Origin: Bacteroidales bacterium
GTDB lineage: Bacteria; Bacteroidota; Bacteroidia; Bacteroidales; P3
Length of the DNA stretch: 64,000 bases
Direction of reading: 5' to 3'
NCBI GenBank assembly: GCA_017479705.1
Contig: JAFVCA010000038.1
Coordinates: forward strand, 62,001-126,000
This document shows positions 46,899 through 55,083 of this stretch, in pieces (the stretch's first letter is position 1; each line of letters opens with the position of its first letter). The notes beneath the pieces are model-generated. The model was not told the DNA's origin and did not search any database. It saw only the letters and a program-made list of their open reading frames with translations. The translations under genes were made by a program, and so were the position numbers.

Positions 46899-48385
46899 GT
46901 TGTAGAAGCCGTTCATTTGGAATGGTATGACAACTTTTTTGTTGAAAATAGCTGATAAAAATCGTTGTAGAAGCCGTTCATTTGGAATGGTATGACAACC
47001 ATTGAGTTGTTCAGTCAGCCGTTCAGGAGGTTGTAGAAGCCGTTCATTTGGAATGGTATGACAACTAGAGCAGCAGCAATGCAACAAATGGGAAGGTTGT
47101 AGAAGCCGTTCATTTGGAATGGTATGACAACGGAGTTGAGTTAGCAATAAGACGAGGTTCAGTTGTAGAAGCCGTTCATTTGGAATGGTATGACAACGAA
47201 GGGAGGCGTGGAGCCGGGCTGGCAGCCGTTGTAGAAGCCGTTCATTTGGAATGGTATGACAACTCAATTCCCTACGCCGTTCTAAACCTTATTGTTGTAG
47301 AAGCCGTTCATTTGGAATGGTATGACAACCTGGGTAAGAATTATCCTATCCATGAAACCGTTGTAGAAGCCGTTCATTTGGAATGGTATGACAACTTGTC
47401 GGAACATTTGGATGTGAGTGTCCGTGTTGTAGAAGCCGTTCATTTGGAATGGTATGACAACTCGACATGCTCGATGCGGAAAGAGTAGCGTGTTGTAGAA
47501 GCCGTTCATTTGGAATGGTATGACAACGAGCGGTGATGTACATATTACCAACCACACGTTGTAGAAGCCGTTCATTTGGAATGGTATGACAACCCACTAT
47601 TGACACTTCCACCAGTTTGCTCCGTTGTAGAAGCCGTTCATTTGGAATGGTATGACAACAATCTATCATATCTATCGCATCTATCGTATGTTGTAGAAGC
47701 CGTTCATTTGGAATGGTATGACAACGCATCCTGAAATCTATGAGATTCTCTAGTTGTTGTAGAAGCCGTTCATTTGGAATGGTATGACAACATTAAAGTG
47801 ACCCTAAAAGTTCATTGAGTTGTTGTAGAAGCCGTTCATTTGGAATGGTATGACAACCCATTCCTAATTTCTTCCTATTCTCTCTGAGTTGTAGAAGCCG
47901 TTCATTTGGAATGGTATGACAACTCAACGCCATTAAGTTTAAATGTCACATCTGTTGTAGAAGCCGTTCATTTGGAATGGTATGACAACTAATTTCCAAG
48001 CTTTACAATTCAAAGCTACGTTGTAGAAGCCGTTCATTTGGAATGGTATGACAACAGCTTTTTGCACAGAATTCTCCTGTCCCAGGTTGTAGAAGCCGTT
48101 CATTTGGAATGGTATGACAACGAGTTCTGGAATCAAGAACGTAACCACGCTGTTGTAGAAGCCGTTCATTTGGAATGGTATGACAACAGTTCATTCAATT
48201 CATTAGTATAAGCACCCGTTGTAGAAGCCGTTCATTTGGAATGGTATGACAACTCTCAAAATAGCCACACAAAAATGCATATTGTTGTAGAAGCCGTTCA
48301 TTTGGAATGGTATGACAACTGTTGAGCTGGCCTTTTCGGGCGTTTTTCTGTTGTAGAAGCCGTTCATTTGGAATGGCATGACAAC
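46899..48385 (+). CRISPR. Type VI-B CRISPR array, 23 repeats and 22 spacers
   Basis: The repeat is 36 bases, starts GTTGTAGAAGCCG and ends GGTATGACAAC. Repeats start at 46899, 46964, 47030 and then every 66 bases to 48350. All spacers are 30 bases except the first (29, 46935-46963). The 22 first repeats are identical; the last (48350-48385) has one change (T to C at 48377). The GTTGT...ACAAC form matches Cas13b repeats read in the plus direction, and the decayed repeat lies at the 3' end, so both signs point to plus-strand transcription from the cas13b side. Confidence 0.98.
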
Positions 48386-48456
48386 CGCTTTTCTGTTACC
48401 GAGAAGACCTTGCACAATATTCTTGCAAACTAATCGTTACCAAACAAAAACATATT

Positions 48457-49824
48457 ATGGGAAATTCAACTGCCGAAGCCAACAAAAGCATTTACTCTCA
48501 CACTTTTGTCGTTGGCCGTCTGCCCGGCGACCTTAGTCCTGCGGTCTTAAACCCGTCGCACTGGCAACCCGTGCTACACACGGGCTTTCAAGACCTCTGC
48601 ACAAAATACTATCCGGCACTGATTGACTCAATGCGGGAATATGAAGGGCGGGGCAACAGACCCGGTTTCTTGAAGCCCGTCCGCCAATACGTCCTGCGAC
48701 TATCCTCAGAAACGCCTGACGCGGGTGTCACCACAACCATGAAAATAGTGGAGCGGCAACAGGACACCGTCATCCGCGAGGCGGACTACCGCTGCGCCAT
48801 CCACAGCGTACAGCTGCACTTCTTCCCCTGCAACTTCGTCTTCTTCTCCATCGAGATTGACGACTCCCACACCGACCTCAACGACATGACCCAGATGCAC
48901 TCCCAATGGAAGGAGCCGAACGACAGCTACCCCTTTTTCACCACCCCGCAGCTTGACACCACACTCAAACCCCTCTTAGACCTGCTGCCCGTCGGCCCCG
49001 ACGGCAAAAGGCTGTTCACCCACCAAGGCACCAAGGCGCGGATGTACCAGATTGTCCAGACCGCGGACACGGCCGTGCAGGACGACCTCCTTTTCGAGAT
49101 AGCCACCTTCATGCCCATCGGAGTGGTCAACAACACCGACAGCCTGCCCGAAAACAAACGACGGCTCAAACCCTCGTCGGACTATTTCCACCGCACGCTC
49201 CAGGAAAACAGCGTGTCGGCTTTCGACAACTGGAAAGCCTTAGCCCTCAACGACAGCTTCACCGTGCTGGGCTGCAACGGATTCAACCCCTATGCCCACT
49301 GCCACCATTACTTCCCCCTGCTCTACATGCGCTGCCTCTTCGAGGAGTTTTTCTGCTTCGACCGCAACGACCGTTTCCGCTCCGACCTTGACGGGAAAAC
49401 AGATACCGATGTGGAACAGCACCTCAACGAAATCCACAACATGGACCGCTACTATTTCTACGACGACGTATCATATGATTTCCTCCCCTCCCTCATGCTC
49501 CGCGCCATGGCCAAAGGCATGAACCTGTATGCCGACCGCGACGAGCTGGTGGGACACATCAAGGACAGTCTGGACGAGGAACGCCGACGCCAGGCCGAAG
49601 CACGCCGACGCCGCAGCGACGCCACCCTGCTTGCCGTGCAGATACTGGCTTCCGCTTCGGTGTTTGTCGCCCTCTTCAACCTCATCAACGGCTACTGCGA
49701 CGCCTCCATATCCGAACGCCGTCTGGGGTTTTTCATCGTGTTGCTGGCCATCATTGCTCTATGGCTGATGTTTGCCTACCCCAAATCCTGGTTCCCGTTC
49801 AGAAAGTCCAACAAAAAGAAGTAG
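48457..49824 (+). CDS. Unknown protein with CorA-like layout next to the CRISPR array
   Basis: The product is 455 residues. Residues 1-370 are soluble and unlike any family I recognise (QPVLHTGFQDLCTKYYPALID, YRCAIHSVQLHFFPCNFVFFSIEI, HCHHYFPLLYMRCLFEEFF). A basic helix (about 370-388, DEERRRQAEARRRRSD) is followed by two membrane helices, about 390-411 (LLAVQILASASVFVALFNLI) and 423-444 (LGFFIVLLAIIALWLMFAY), and a basic tail. This is the layout of CorA-type proteins, but the GMN motif is absent. RDELVGH (Arg361-His367) resembles a HEPN R-x5-H motif and may be chance. It starts 71 bases after the last repeat with no clear terminator between; a weak -7-like TATTCTTGC lies at 48418-48426. It is neither Csx27 nor Csx28 by size or layout. 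Function unknown. Confidence 0.7.
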   Translation: MGNSTAEANKSIYSHTFVVGRLPGDLSPAVLNPSHWQPVLHTGFQDLCTKYYPALIDSMREYEGRGNRPGFLKPVRQYVLRLSSETPDAGVTTTMKIVERQQDTVIREADYRCAIHSVQLHFFPCNFVFFSIEIDDSHTDLNDMTQMHSQWKEPNDSYPFFTTPQLDTTLKPLLDLLPVGPDGKRLFTHQGTKARMYQIVQTADTAVQDDLLFEIATFMPIGVVNNTDSLPENKRRLKPSSDYFHRTLQENSVSAFDNWKALALNDSFTVLGCNGFNPYAHCHHYFPLLYMRCLFEEFFCFDRNDRFRSDLDGKTDTDVEQHLNEIHNMDRYYFYDDVSYDFLPSLMLRAMAKGMNLYADRDELVGHIKDSLDEERRRQAEARRRRSDATLLAVQILASASVFVALFNLINGYCDASISERRLGFFIVLLAIIALWLMFAYPKSWFPFRKSNKKK

Positions 49825-49828
49825 CCGT

Positions 49829-50332
49829 ATGACAACAATACTGACATCCTCCGCAGACCCCACCGTCAGCATCCGCCTGAGCGACGAAGTGCGCCAACAC
49901 CTCATGGCACACTTCGACCCCGCCCTGCCCGGATCAAAGTTCCTCACCCCCAATCCCGAGACCCTGCTGCAACACCTGCTCGACAGCCACCCGGAGACCT
50001 TCCGCCAAGCCGTTGCCGACCCCGACGGGCGCAAACGGCTCAGCATAGCGCTGGACGGGTCCATCGGCACCTGCAACGTCGTGCCGCTCGGTGAGCTGAC
50101 CGCCGCCGAGCGCGCCACCCTGCAACGGGTGCAACGGGGCGACAAGGCGGTGCGCGTGGCCACAAGCAGCCGCACCTTCCCCACCTGCGAATGCCAGCTG
50201 GTGCTCTCCGCCACCAACGACCTCATCACCCTCTACCCCGGCCAGGCTGCACCTCCGCTCCCTCCCACCCCCGACACACCCGACCCCTATTGGGACCACC
50301 ACGTTTTCATAGCACCGGACAACCCCGGCTGA
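49829..50332 (+). CDS. Unknown small protein, partner of the CorA-like gene
   Basis: The product is 167 residues from the ATG at 49829, only 4 bases after the stop of the preceding gene, so the two are surely co-transcribed. An in-frame ATG at 49772 lies inside the preceding gene and is less likely. The protein is soluble. It has a helical first half (IRLSDEVRQHLMAHFD, PETLLQHLLDSHPETFRQAV), a middle beta-like part (LSIALDGSIGTCNVVPLGEL, CECQLVLSATNDLITLYPG) and a Pro-rich tail (APPLPPTPDTPDPYWDHH). No family is recognised. Confidence 0.65.
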   Translation: MTTILTSSADPTVSIRLSDEVRQHLMAHFDPALPGSKFLTPNPETLLQHLLDSHPETFRQAVADPDGRKRLSIALDGSIGTCNVVPLGELTAAERATLQRVQRGDKAVRVATSSRTFPTCECQLVLSATNDLITLYPGQAAPPLPPTPDTPDPYWDHHVFIAPDNPG

Positions 50333-50447
50333 AGCATCGGAAACGTTAATCCAATCTCGACACACACATTTACGCCTTTACCCGCATAGGCTTTCATAAA
50401 AAAAGGATTATGTTGAAAAAAAATTCTGCGTGTATGGGAAAAATGTG

Positions 50448-50456
50448 TATATTTGC
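50448..50456 (+). promoter_or_regulatory. Bacteroidota -7 box for rocD
   Basis: TATATTTGC, 46 bases before the rocD start. Confidence 0.65.
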
Positions 50457-50502
50457 AGTTTGATTAGAATACATAATATTAATCATTAAATACAGCTTAA
50501 CT

Positions 50503-51723
50503 ATGACAAAATCAGAAGAATTCATGGAGATGGAAGCCCGTTATGGCGCTCACAACTATCACCCGCTGCCCGTTGTTCTGGCCAAGGGCGAAGGCCCCTT
50601 TGTGTGGGACTGCGAGGGCAAACGCTACTTTGACTTCCTCTCGGCCTACAGCGCCGTGAACCAGGGCCACTGCCACCCCAAAATCATCAAGGCCCTGTGC
50701 GACCAAGCCCACGAGCTGACCCTCAGCAGCCGCGCCTTCTACAACAACTGCCTTGGCGAATGGGAGAAATACGTCACCGAGTACTTCGGCTACGAGAAGG
50801 TGCTGCCCATGAACAGCGGTGCCGAGGCCGACGAGACCGCCCTCAAGCTGGCCCGCCGCTGGGGTGTGGTGAAGAAAGGCATCAAGAACGACGAGGTGAT
50901 GATTGTCTGCTGCGAAGGCAACTTCCATGGCCGCACCATCACCATCATCACCATGAGCAATGACCCCGAGAGCTACGCCAACTATGGTCCCATGACTCCG
51001 GGCTTCATCCGCATACCCTACAACGATCCCGCCGCTTTGGAGAAAGTCCTCGACGAGCATGGCGACAAGATTGCCGGCTTCCTGTTAGAGCCCATCCAGG
51101 GCGAGGCCGGCGTCTACGTCCCCGACGACGGCTACCTGAAAAAGTGCTATGACATCTGCAAAAAGCACAACGTCCTCTTCATGGCCGACGAGGTGCAGTG
51201 CGGCATCGCCCGCACCGGCAAGATGCTGGCCTGTGACCACGAGGGCGTCCGTCCCGACATCCTCATCCTCGGCAAAGCCCTTGGTGGCGGCGTGGTGCCC
51301 GTCAGCTGCGTGCTGGCAGACGACGACATCATGCTGAACATCAAGCCCGGTGAGCACGGCTCCACTTTCGGCGGCAACCCCATTGCTGCCAAGGTCTCCA
51401 TCGCCGCCCTGCAAGTCATCAAGGACGAGCACCTGATGGAAAACGCCGACCGCTTGGGCAAGATTTTCCGCGAGGAAATGACCAACTTCAAGAGCCCCAT
51501 GATCGAGAAGGTGCGCGGCAAGGGCCTGCTCAACGCCGTCATCATCAAGCCCCATAACGGGAAAGAGGCCTGGGACGTCTGCCTGAAGATGCGCGACATG
51601 GGCGTGCTGGCCAAACCCACCCACCAGCACATCATCCGCTTTGCTCCCCCGTTAGTCATCAACGAGGAACAACTGCGTGAAGCCATTGAGATCATCAAGA
51701 AGGCCATCGCCTCCTTCGAATAA
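50503..51723 (+). CDS. rocD: Ornithine--oxo-acid aminotransferase
   Basis: The product is 406 residues, a class-III PLP aminotransferase. [17 protein letters not shown] is the PLP phosphate region, [16 protein letters not shown] holds the PLP-binding Asp, and ILGKALGGG the Schiff-base Lys (Lys258). [18 protein letters not shown] at the start and [11 protein letters not shown] are typical of ornithine aminotransferase. It converts ornithine and 2-oxoglutarate to glutamate semialdehyde and glutamate. It is a single gene with a strong promoter, very biased codon use and a strong terminator, so it is probably highly expressed. Confidence 0.94.
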   Translation: MTKSEEFMEMEARYGAHNYHPLPVVLAKGEGPFVWDCEGKRYFDFLSAYSAVNQGHCHPKIIKALCDQAHELTLSSRAFYNNCLGEWEKYVTEYFGYEKVLPMNSGAEADETALKLARRWGVVKKGIKNDEVMIVCCEGNFHGRTITIITMSNDPESYANYGPMTPGFIRIPYNDPAALEKVLDEHGDKIAGFLLEPIQGEAGVYVPDDGYLKKCYDICKKHNVLFMADEVQCGIARTGKMLACDHEGVRPDILILGKALGGGVVPVSCVLADDDIMLNIKPGEHGSTFGGNPIAAKVSIAALQVIKDEHLMENADRLGKIFREEMTNFKSPMIEKVRGKGLLNAVIIKPHNGKEAWDVCLKMRDMGVLAKPTHQHIIRFAPPLVINEEQLREAIEIIKKAIASFE

Positions 51724-51739
51724 TCCATTCGGCCATACA

Positions 51740-51779
51740 AAAAGGGAGTGGCGGCACGCACGTGCCGCCACTCCCTTTT
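51740..51779 (+). terminator. Strong terminator after rocD
   Basis: An almost uninterrupted 18-base-pair hairpin (51740-51757 with 51762-51779) with AAAA and TTTT at its ends, so it can work for both strands. From here to the GH3 promoter (52025) I see no convincing gene. Confidence 0.88.
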
Positions 51780-52024
51780 CATGCCGTCCACAATCCCAAC
51801 CGCCCAATCACCAGCGCGCCGTCACCGCCAGCCCTCCTCCCCTCCTGCCCCGCTCACTGCCGTATCGTCCACGCTCACTTCGAAGAGCTGTTGTCCCCTG
51901 CGGGTAGGAGAAATGACAGAGAAATGTAAGGGAGGTGACCCCAAACAGGCGAAGGAAGAGCGACGGCACACCTTTTTTTTCAAGAGAGAGAAAGCCAATT
52001 AGAGAATATTTGAAAAAAAATGCG
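51780..52024. other. Intergenic region without a supported gene
   Basis: This holds a C-rich part, then an A-rich part leading into the GH3 promoter. Open frames exist on both strands, but their composition (long Pro/Ser/Arg runs) does not look like protein. I see no clear hairpin or RNA motif. Confidence 0.5.
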
Positions 52025-52033
52025 TATCTTTGC
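52025..52033 (+). promoter_or_regulatory. Bacteroidota -7 box for the GH3 gene
   Basis: TATCTTTGC, about 105 bases upstream of the ATG at 52138. It overlaps an in-frame TTG at 52030, which therefore cannot be the start. Confidence 0.65.
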
Positions 52034-52137
52034 AAATCAGTTCTTGGTTACCCCCCCCCAAAAAAGGACCTAAGGCCAAGAACCATCATCAATCAACGCA
52101 TAGACCCGATTATACATTAACATATTCAGAAAACGAA

Positions 52138-54291
52138 ATGGCCACTCACGTAAGCATCACGCACCGCACCCCTTGTTTCCAGTTCCGCTGCACGCGGTTT
52201 CTACTTCCCCTCCTGCTGCTCCTTGCCCTGTCCGCGGGGAGGGCGGAGGCGCAGACCTTCCCGTTTCAGGACACCACGCTCCGCGTGGCCGAGCGGGTGG
52301 AAGACCTGCTGTCGCGCCTGACGCTCGACGAGAAGCTGAGCCTGATGGAGCACCGCAATCCCGCCATCCCCTCGCTGGGGGTGCCGGCCTACAGCTGGTG
52401 GAACGAGGCCCTGCACGGCGTGGGGCGCAACGGGCTGGCCACGGTATGGCCCATGCCCATAGCCTTGGCGGCCACCTTCAACACCTGCAAGGTGGAAGAG
52501 ATGTTTGCCAACGTGGCCTACGAGGCACGGCGCAAGTACCTTGCCGCCCGCAGCAGCGACACCTGCACGGCCCTGCGTGAGCCGACGGACTACACGGGGC
52601 TGACCTTCTTCACGCCGAACATCAACCTGTTTCGCGACCCGCGCTGGGGCCGCGGCATGGAGACCTACGGCGAGGACCCCTACCTCACCGCCCGCATGGG
52701 GTTGGCATGCGTGCAGGGCTTGCAGTTTGGCGGGCGCCCGGCCACGGCCTGCGGCGACGCCCCTTTGCTGGCGGCGGCATGCCTGAAACACCTGGCTGTG
52801 CACAGCGGCCCCGAAGGCTTGCGGCATGAATTTGACGCCGAGGTGAGCCCGCGCGACCTGTGGACCACCTATCTGCCCGCTTTCGAATACATTGTGAAGG
52901 GGAGCGACGTGCAGCAGGTGATGTGTGGCTACAACCGGCTGAACGGCGACCCCTGCTGCACAAACAACCGACTGCTGGACAGCATACTGCGCAAGCAGTG
53001 GTACTACCGCAACCTGATAGTCACCGACTGCTGGGCACTGAACGACTGCTGGGAGCGCGACACCGTCATTCCGCGCCACAAGACCCACGCCACGGCAGCC
53101 CTGACGGCCGCGGCGGCCTTTGGCGGCGAGGTGGACTTGGAGTGCGGCAGCGGCCTCGACGCGCTGCGCACCGCGGCGGACTCCGGCTATATCAGCGAGA
53201 TGAAAATCAACGAGCACGTGCGTCGTATTCTCACCACCCGACTGCGCGTGGAGCAAGGGTTGGGGCTGCCCGACGGCGGCACCGCCCTGACGCCCGTCCG
53301 CATGGCGGAGGAGAGCATCGTGCTGCTGCGCAACCAAGGGGTGCTGCCCCTCAAAGCGGGAACCCGCGTGTTTCTGTCCGGCCCCAATGCGGAGGACACG
53401 CTCATGCCCTTGGGCAACTACAACGGCACCCCGCAGCACACCGTCAGCATCCGCGAGGGGTTGGAGCGGTATTTCACCCTCGTCGACAAGCCCTGCAAGG
53501 CGGACGTCATCGTCTACGCCGCAGGACTCAACCCCCAGTTGGAGGGCGAGGAGCTGCCCGTGGACATGCCGGGATTCTACAAAGGCGACCGCACGCGGAT
53601 AGAGCTGCCGGAGGAGCAGAGCGCGGAGCTGCGCCAGCTGCAACGCAAACACAAGCCCGTGGTGCTGCTGCTGTGCAGCGGCAGTGCCATAGCTTTGGAC
53701 CGACAGGCGCTGCGTTCCAAAGCCATCGTGGCCTGTTGGTACGGCGGCGAGGCCATGGGCGAGGCCGTGGCCCGCACCTTGGCCGGGAAGCACGACCACT
53801 TTGGCCGCCTGCCCGTAACCTTTTACAAGTCCACACAGCAGTTGCCCCCCTTTGAGGACTACAGCATGGCAGGCCGCACCTATCGGTATATGACGGAGGA
53901 ACCTTTGTTCCCCTTTGGCTACGGCTTGAACTATGCCACCTTCAGCCTTGACAGCCTCCGGCTGCAGCCGGACGGCATCGTGACGGGCACCGTCAGCTGC
54001 ACGGGAGCCGTCACCGACTCGGCCAGCACGGTAATCCAGGTCTACTTCACCAATCCCGACGACCCTCAGGGGCCCCGCAAAACCCTTGTGGGATACCAGA
54101 AAATCACCGTCGGCGCAGGGCAGACGGTGCGGTTTGCCATCCCGATAGAATACGCCTTCTGCCGCCAGTTTGACGAGGCGACGGGGCGCCTCGGCCGCCC
54201 CCGCACCCGCACACCGCTTTTCCACGTCGGGTTCAGCAGTGCCGATGCCGACTTGGTGCCCTTGAACTCCATCCCGCTGAATTGGTTTTAA
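52138..54291 (+). CDS. GH3 family glycosidase, beta-xylosidase type
   Basis: The product is 717 residues with a signal peptide ending near AEAQ. The GH3 barrel has PSLGVPAYSWWNEALHGVGRNG, FRDPRWGRGMETYGEDPYL and KHLAVHSGPE. The nucleophile Asp is in VTDCWALNDC (Asp297). The second alpha/beta domain (VFLSGPNAEDTLMPLGNYNG, AIVACWYGGEAMGEAVARTLAG) and a C-terminal fibronectin-type III-like domain follow. The motifs match BxlB-type exo-xylosidases/glucosidases. It is probably periplasmic and trims plant-derived oligosaccharides. The start is the ATG before the signal peptide. Confidence 0.92.
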   Translation: MATHVSITHRTPCFQFRCTRFLLPLLLLLALSAGRAEAQTFPFQDTTLRVAERVEDLLSRLTLDEKLSLMEHRNPAIPSLGVPAYSWWNEALHGVGRNGLATVWPMPIALAATFNTCKVEEMFANVAYEARRKYLAARSSDTCTALREPTDYTGLTFFTPNINLFRDPRWGRGMETYGEDPYLTARMGLACVQGLQFGGRPATACGDAPLLAAACLKHLAVHSGPEGLRHEFDAEVSPRDLWTTYLPAFEYIVKGSDVQQVMCGYNRLNGDPCCTNNRLLDSILRKQWYYRNLIVTDCWALNDCWERDTVIPRHKTHATAALTAAAAFGGEVDLECGSGLDALRTAADSGYISEMKINEHVRRILTTRLRVEQGLGLPDGGTALTPVRMAEESIVLLRNQGVLPLKAGTRVFLSGPNAEDTLMPLGNYNGTPQHTVSIREGLERYFTLVDKPCKADVIVYAAGLNPQLEGEELPVDMPGFYKGDRTRIELPEEQSAELRQLQRKHKPVVLLLCSGSAIALDRQALRSKAIVACWYGGEAMGEAVARTLAGKHDHFGRLPVTFYKSTQQLPPFEDYSMAGRTYRYMTEEPLFPFGYGLNYATFSLDSLRLQPDGIVTGTVSCTGAVTDSASTVIQVYFTNPDDPQGPRKTLVGYQKITVGAGQTVRFAIPIEYAFCRQFDEATGRLGRPRTRTPLFHVGFSSADADLVPLNSIPLNWF

Positions 54292-54310
54292 ACAATTGGA
54301 ATATTTTTAG

Positions 54311-54319
54311 TATCTTTGC
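54311..54319 (+). promoter_or_regulatory. Bacteroidota -7 box for the 54382 operon
   Basis: TATCTTTGC, about 60 bases before the ATG at 54382, starting 19 bases after the GH3 stop. Confidence 0.65.
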
Positions 54320-54339
54320 AAATCAAATAAAGTAACATC

Positions 54340-54356
54340 GGCGGAGGTTCTCCGCC
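54340..54356. repeat. 15-base palindromic repeat in a 5' UTR
   Basis: GGCGGAGGTTCTCCGCC, a 7-base-pair hairpin with a GTT loop. It lies between the -7 box and the start codon, so it would fold in the mRNA leader. Confidence 0.7.
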
Positions 54357-54381
54357 ACAAACATCAACAAAACACAACACT

Positions 54382-55083
54382 ATGAAGAAACAAGACTGGC
54401 TCGTCATCCTTATTGTGGTCATCGTATTGGCCCCGTTCTTTATTCCCGCCACGGGATTCTTTGCCTGGTTCGAGGCCTCGACCGCGGCACACCCCTTCAT
54501 CATGGCCTTCTTTAAGTTCGCCATCCTTGCCACCTTTGGCGAGATGCTGGCCCTGCGCATCCGCGAGGGCGTGTACAACAAGAAGGGCTTCGGCATCGTG
54601 CCCCGCATGATGGTGTGGGGATTCTTGGGCATGTGCATTGCCATGGCCATGATTATCTTCAAGAGCGGCGTGCCGGCATTCCTCGGTGCTATAGGCGGCT
54701 GCAACTGTCCTGCCGAGGTGTTTGCCGCCTCCGAACTGACCTGGGGCAAGGTGGGCGTGGCCTTTGCCGTCAGTGTGCTGATGAACACAATCTTCGCCCC
54801 CGTCATGATGACTTTCCACAAGTGCACCGACATCCATATACTGGAGAACGGCGGCACGGTGCGCGGACTGCTGCGCCCGATGAAGATGCGCGAAATCTTC
54901 CGCGAGAAAATCAACTGGGACGTGCAGTGGAACGTGGTTTTCAAGAAGACCATCCCCCTTTTCTGGTTCCCGGCCCACACCATCACCTTCATCCTTCCCC
55001 CGACATTCCAAGTGCTCTTTGCCGCCCTGCTGGGCGTAGCCCTCGGTCTCATCTTAGCTTTGGCGGGAGGTAGCAAGAAATGA
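54382..55083 (+). CDS. Conserved membrane protein, unknown function
   Basis: The product is 233 residues with about four or five membrane helices: WLVILIVVIVLAPFFI, PFIMAFFKFAILATFGEMLAL, GFLGMCIAMAMIIF, VGVAFAVSVLMNTIFAPVMM and TITFILPPTFQVLFAALLGVALGLILAL. The last block (WFPAHTITFILPP, then a long helix) faintly resembles the end of Mpv17/PMP22 proteins, but this is not firm. Its stop overlaps the start of the next gene (ATGA), so the two are coupled. Confidence 0.75.
   Translation: MKKQDWLVILIVVIVLAPFFIPATGFFAWFEASTAAHPFIMAFFKFAILATFGEMLALRIREGVYNKKGFGIVPRMMVWGFLGMCIAMAMIIFKSGVPAFLGAIGGCNCPAEVFAASELTWGKVGVAFAVSVLMNTIFAPVMMTFHKCTDIHILENGGTVRGLLRPMKMREIFREKINWDVQWNVVFKKTIPLFWFPAHTITFILPPTFQVLFAALLGVALGLILALAGGSKK

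Noticed and set aside
46935..48349. Self-targeting spacers within this window
   Set aside because: By eye I found no spacer matching another part of the window. A full search against the genome would be needed to exclude it.
46878..48415. Several open frames across the CRISPR array on both strands with repeated peptide units
   Set aside because: They are translations of the 36-base repeats and 30-base spacers (period 66, a multiple of three), not proteins.
48457..49824. Calling the protein after the array Csx27 or Csx28
   Set aside because: It is more than twice their usual length and has two helices at the very C-terminus after a large soluble part; I see no sequence likeness I could defend.
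51808..52035. 75-codon open frame on the minus strand between rocD and the GH3 gene
   Set aside because: Composition is Arg/Gly-rich with no domain, and it runs through the GH3 promoter.
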